DNA from: Candidatus Nomurabacteria bacterium
Lineage (GTDB): Bacteria > Patescibacteriota > Minisyncoccia > Phycocordibacterales > UBA9973
DNA: 13,181 bases
Direction of reading: 5' to 3'
Assembly: GCA_903869875.1 (NCBI GenBank)
Contig: CAIQAW010000069.1
Span: 1 to 13,181 of the forward strand
The translations under genes and the position numbers were made by a program. Numbering within the stretch: the stretch's first letter is position 1; each line of letters starts with the position of its first letter. The notes beneath the pieces are model-generated. The model searched no databases and had not been told where the DNA came from. It worked only from the letters and a program-made list of their open reading frames with translations. Shown piece after piece: positions 11,847 to 13,181 of this stretch.

Positions 11847-12845
11847 TTGTGCGGGGGGGGGGGTACTGTTCATAGTGTTTTTAATAATATCACATCAGTT
11901 GAAAACTTGCTCGGCGCATGGTGGGAATTCAAGCGTGGTAAAAATAAAAAAATTGATATTTTGCAATTTGAATTTAATCTTGAAAGTGAATTGTTCGCTA
12001 TCCGTGATGAACTTGTTAGTAAGTCATATAAAAACATTCCATATGAAGATTTTTATGTGTATGACCCAAAAAGAAGGCACATTCATAAGGCCCATGTTCG
12101 CGACAGGATAGTGCACCAAGCTATATATCGAGTACTGTATAAAATATTTGACCTAACCTTTATTTATGATTCCTATGCTTGTAGAAACAATAAAGGCACA
12201 CATAAAGGGGTAAATCGTTTGCAAGAATTTATTCGTAAAGAAAGCAAGAATCATACACGTACAGTATGGGTACTCAAATGTGACATTTCAAAGTTTTTCG
12301 ATTCTATAGACCATAATATTCTAAAGAAAATTCTATTTAAGAAAATATTTGACGAAAACACAAAATGGATTATACAAAATATTATTGGAAGTTTTGAGAA
12401 GAATTCTGGTGTGGGGTTGCCACTCGGCAATGTTACTAGTCAATTGTTTGCGAATATATACTTGAATGAGTTCGATCAATTTGTAAAACATACACTTAAA
12501 TCTAAATACTATATTAGATATTGCGATGATTTTATTATTGCATCACATAGTAAACCTCTACTCGAAGAAAATATTTTAAAGATAATATTGTTTTTGGAAG
12601 AAAATTTAAAACTACGATTGCATCCTAGAAAAGTTTCAATAAGTAAATCATTGCAGGGCATCGATTTTTTAGGTTATGTTGTTTTTCCACACCATCGTGT
12701 TCTTCGTACAAATACTAAAAAAAGAATGTTTCGTATTTTGAAAAATGGATCTACAAACAACGTAGTCCAATCTTATTTAGGAGTATTACAACATTGTAAG
12801 GGGTATACTATTAGTAAATATATTAATAAAATTAAACTTTCATAA
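11847..12845 (+). CDS. DGR reverse transcriptase
   Basis: A 332-residue reverse transcriptase of the DGR clade (numbering from TTG 11847). Motifs in order: SVENLLGAWWEFKRGK (17-32), RHIHKAHVRDRIVHQAI (77-93), the first catalytic Asp in CDISKFFDSIDH (145-156), the DGR-type motif 4 LPLGNVTSQLFANIYLN (191-207, against LPIGNLTSQ usual), catalytic YCDDF (225-229), and GIDFLGYVVFPHHRVLR (271-287). No maturase or endonuclease domain is present, so it is not a group II intron RT. The uninterrupted frame has no ATG, only TTG at 11847 just before an 11-G tract. ATG 11821 has the better promoter spacing and would be in frame with 12 or 9 Gs, giving about 341 residues. Confidence 0.93.
   Translation: MCGGGGTVHSVFNNITSVENLLGAWWEFKRGKNKKIDILQFEFNLESELFAIRDELVSKSYKNIPYEDFYVYDPKRRHIHKAHVRDRIVHQAIYRVLYKIFDLTFIYDSYACRNNKGTHKGVNRLQEFIRKESKNHTRTVWVLKCDISKFFDSIDHNILKKILFKKIFDENTKWIIQNIIGSFEKNSGVGLPLGNVTSQLFANIYLNEFDQFVKHTLKSKYYIRYCDDFIIASHSKPLLEENILKIILFLEENLKLRLHPRKVSISKSLQGIDFLGYVVFPHHRVLRTNTKKRMFRILKNGSTNNVVQSYLGVLQHCKGYTISKYINKIKLS
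11853..11863. promoter_or_regulatory. 11-G homopolymer shared by the 5' ends of RT and avd
   Basis: Eleven consecutive G on plus lie between ATG 11821 (plus) and ATG 11873 (minus). The first ATG is 44 bases from the first RT codon after the tract (11865), and the second is 95 bases from the avd Met codon at 11778. Each distance becomes a multiple of three with one added G or two removed. One tract thus sets the frame of both DGR enzymes. Confidence 0.8.
11884..11892 (-). promoter_or_regulatory. Candidate extended -10 promoter for full-length avd
   Basis: On minus, TGATATTAT (11892-11884) is an extended -10 element. It would start transcription near 11877, only a few bases before ATG 11873, again a near-leaderless arrangement. 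It lies inside the RT coding region. Confidence 0.4.
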
Positions 12846-12868
12846 TTTTTATATCTCTCAAAAATTGT

Positions 12869-12874
12869 TATAAT
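12869..12874 (+). promoter_or_regulatory. TATAAT box of prfB, leaderless
   Basis: TATAAT ends 7 bases before ATG 12882, so the predicted transcription start coincides with the start codon. Confidence 0.6.
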
Positions 12875-12881
12875 AAGCCTA

Positions 12882-13181
12882 ATGAATGACCCGCAAGACA
12901 TACAAAACCGCATAGATGAAATAGAAACCCTAATGGCCGGTGGCGATTTTTGGATTGATAAAAATAAAGCTCAGAGTTTGATAAAGGAACTGGGTGAACT
13001 GAAAGACAAGAAAGATGGTCTGGGTAAATACGACCGTGGTGGGGCAGTGTTAACTATACTCTCAGGTGCTGGTGGCGACGATGCAGAGGATTTTTCTGCA
13101 ATGTTACTACATATGTACCAGAAATATTGTGATAGAAAAAACCTGTCTTACAAAGTTACTGATGCGAATGAAAACACAAAT
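12882..13181 (+). CDS. prfB: Peptide chain release factor 2-like protein (3' partial)
   Basis: The first 100 codons are visible and run off the window. Release factor 2 reads UAA and UGA stop codons and triggers peptide release on the ribosome. Evidence is GDFWIDKNKAQSLIKELGEL (about 22-41), matching the FWDDPEKAQKLLKEL region of RF2. The PCRF domain starts AVLTILSGAGGDDAEDFSAM (59-78), where RF2 typically has ILTIHAGAGGTDAQDW. The N-terminal helical domain is much shorter than in model bacteria. The GGQ and SPF regions are beyond the window. No programmed frameshift site is visible in the first 100 codons. RF2 is favoured over RF1 or RF-H by the FW-KAQ block. Confidence 0.82.
   Translation, partial: MNDPQDIQNRIDEIETLMAGGDFWIDKNKAQSLIKELGELKDKKDGLGKYDRGGAVLTILSGAGGDDAEDFSAMLLHMYQKYCDRKNLSYKVTDANENTN

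Noticed and set aside
11847..12845. Group II intron or retron reverse transcriptase
   Set aside because: No maturase or endonuclease domain is present, the motif is GNVTSQ, and TR, VR and avd are adjacent, so DGR fits and the others do not.
1..13181. CRISPR array or toxin-antitoxin pair
   Set aside because: No regularly spaced repeats and no recognisable toxin or antitoxin pair were seen.
1..13181. Alternative genetic code with UGA as glycine
   Set aside because: Although no complete gene here ends in TGA, none contains in-frame TGA either, and an RF2-like gene is present.

Overview
The window looks like a chromosome segment of an ultra-small Candidate Phyla Radiation (Patescibacteria, Parcubacteria-like) bacterium. 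The grounds are low GC, TATAAT boxes placed so close to ATG codons that several mRNAs must be leaderless or nearly so, tRNA genes without encoded CCA, a group I intron in a tRNA, a short RF2-like protein, and a compact DGR. All complete genes end in TAA or TAG and none uses TGA. Reading frames are intact under the standard bacterial code, and an RF2-type gene is present. The assignment is inference from these traits, not from a database match.

Layout. 1-240 is the C-terminus of SecF, followed by a strong terminator. 312-1687 holds two AT-rich genes of unknown function, bracketed by a 31-bp direct repeat (276-306, 1699-1729) that carries a TATAAT box. 1757-4215 holds lemA, a Gmad2-domain membrane-anchored protein, a four-helix-bundle (S23/IVP type) gene between imperfect inverted repeats, and the zinc protease htpX. 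4376-4656 is tRNA-Ser(GGA) with a copy-and-invert palindromic array built from its own 3' end. 4661-5056 appears to be a minus-strand non-coding transcription unit with a good promoter and terminator. 5213-5737 has an RRM/glycine-rich RNA-binding protein and tRNA-Ser(CGA). 5795-6220 (minus) is a protein of unknown function. 6324-9550 is a UvrD/PcrA-type helicase fused to a RecB-family iron-sulfur nuclease. It is preceded by a roughly 200-nt leader that can fold as a branched structure and bury the start codon. 9827-10214 has tRNA-Thr(GGU), split by a 203-nt group I intron, and a second tRNA-Thr-like gene with an abnormal anticodon arm.

10253-12845 is a complete diversity-generating retroelement (DGR). 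It has a strong consensus promoter, a target gene whose last ~40 residues are encoded by a variable repeat (VR), a separately promoted template repeat (TR) RNA, an inverted avd accessory gene and a reverse transcriptase (RT). VR and TR are both 108 bp and differ at 17 positions, every one an A in TR. This is the signature of adenine-specific mutagenic retrohoming. The 5' ends of avd (minus) and RT (plus) face each other across an 11-G tract. Neither gene has an ATG in frame with its full conserved N-terminus. Adding one G, or removing two, would give both genes an ATG at the same time (11821 for RT, 11873 on minus for avd). The tract is therefore either a phase-variable switch for the whole mutagenesis machinery or a homopolymer sequencing error.

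The window ends in the first 100 codons of an RF2-like release factor gene (prfB) with a leaderless promoter arrangement.
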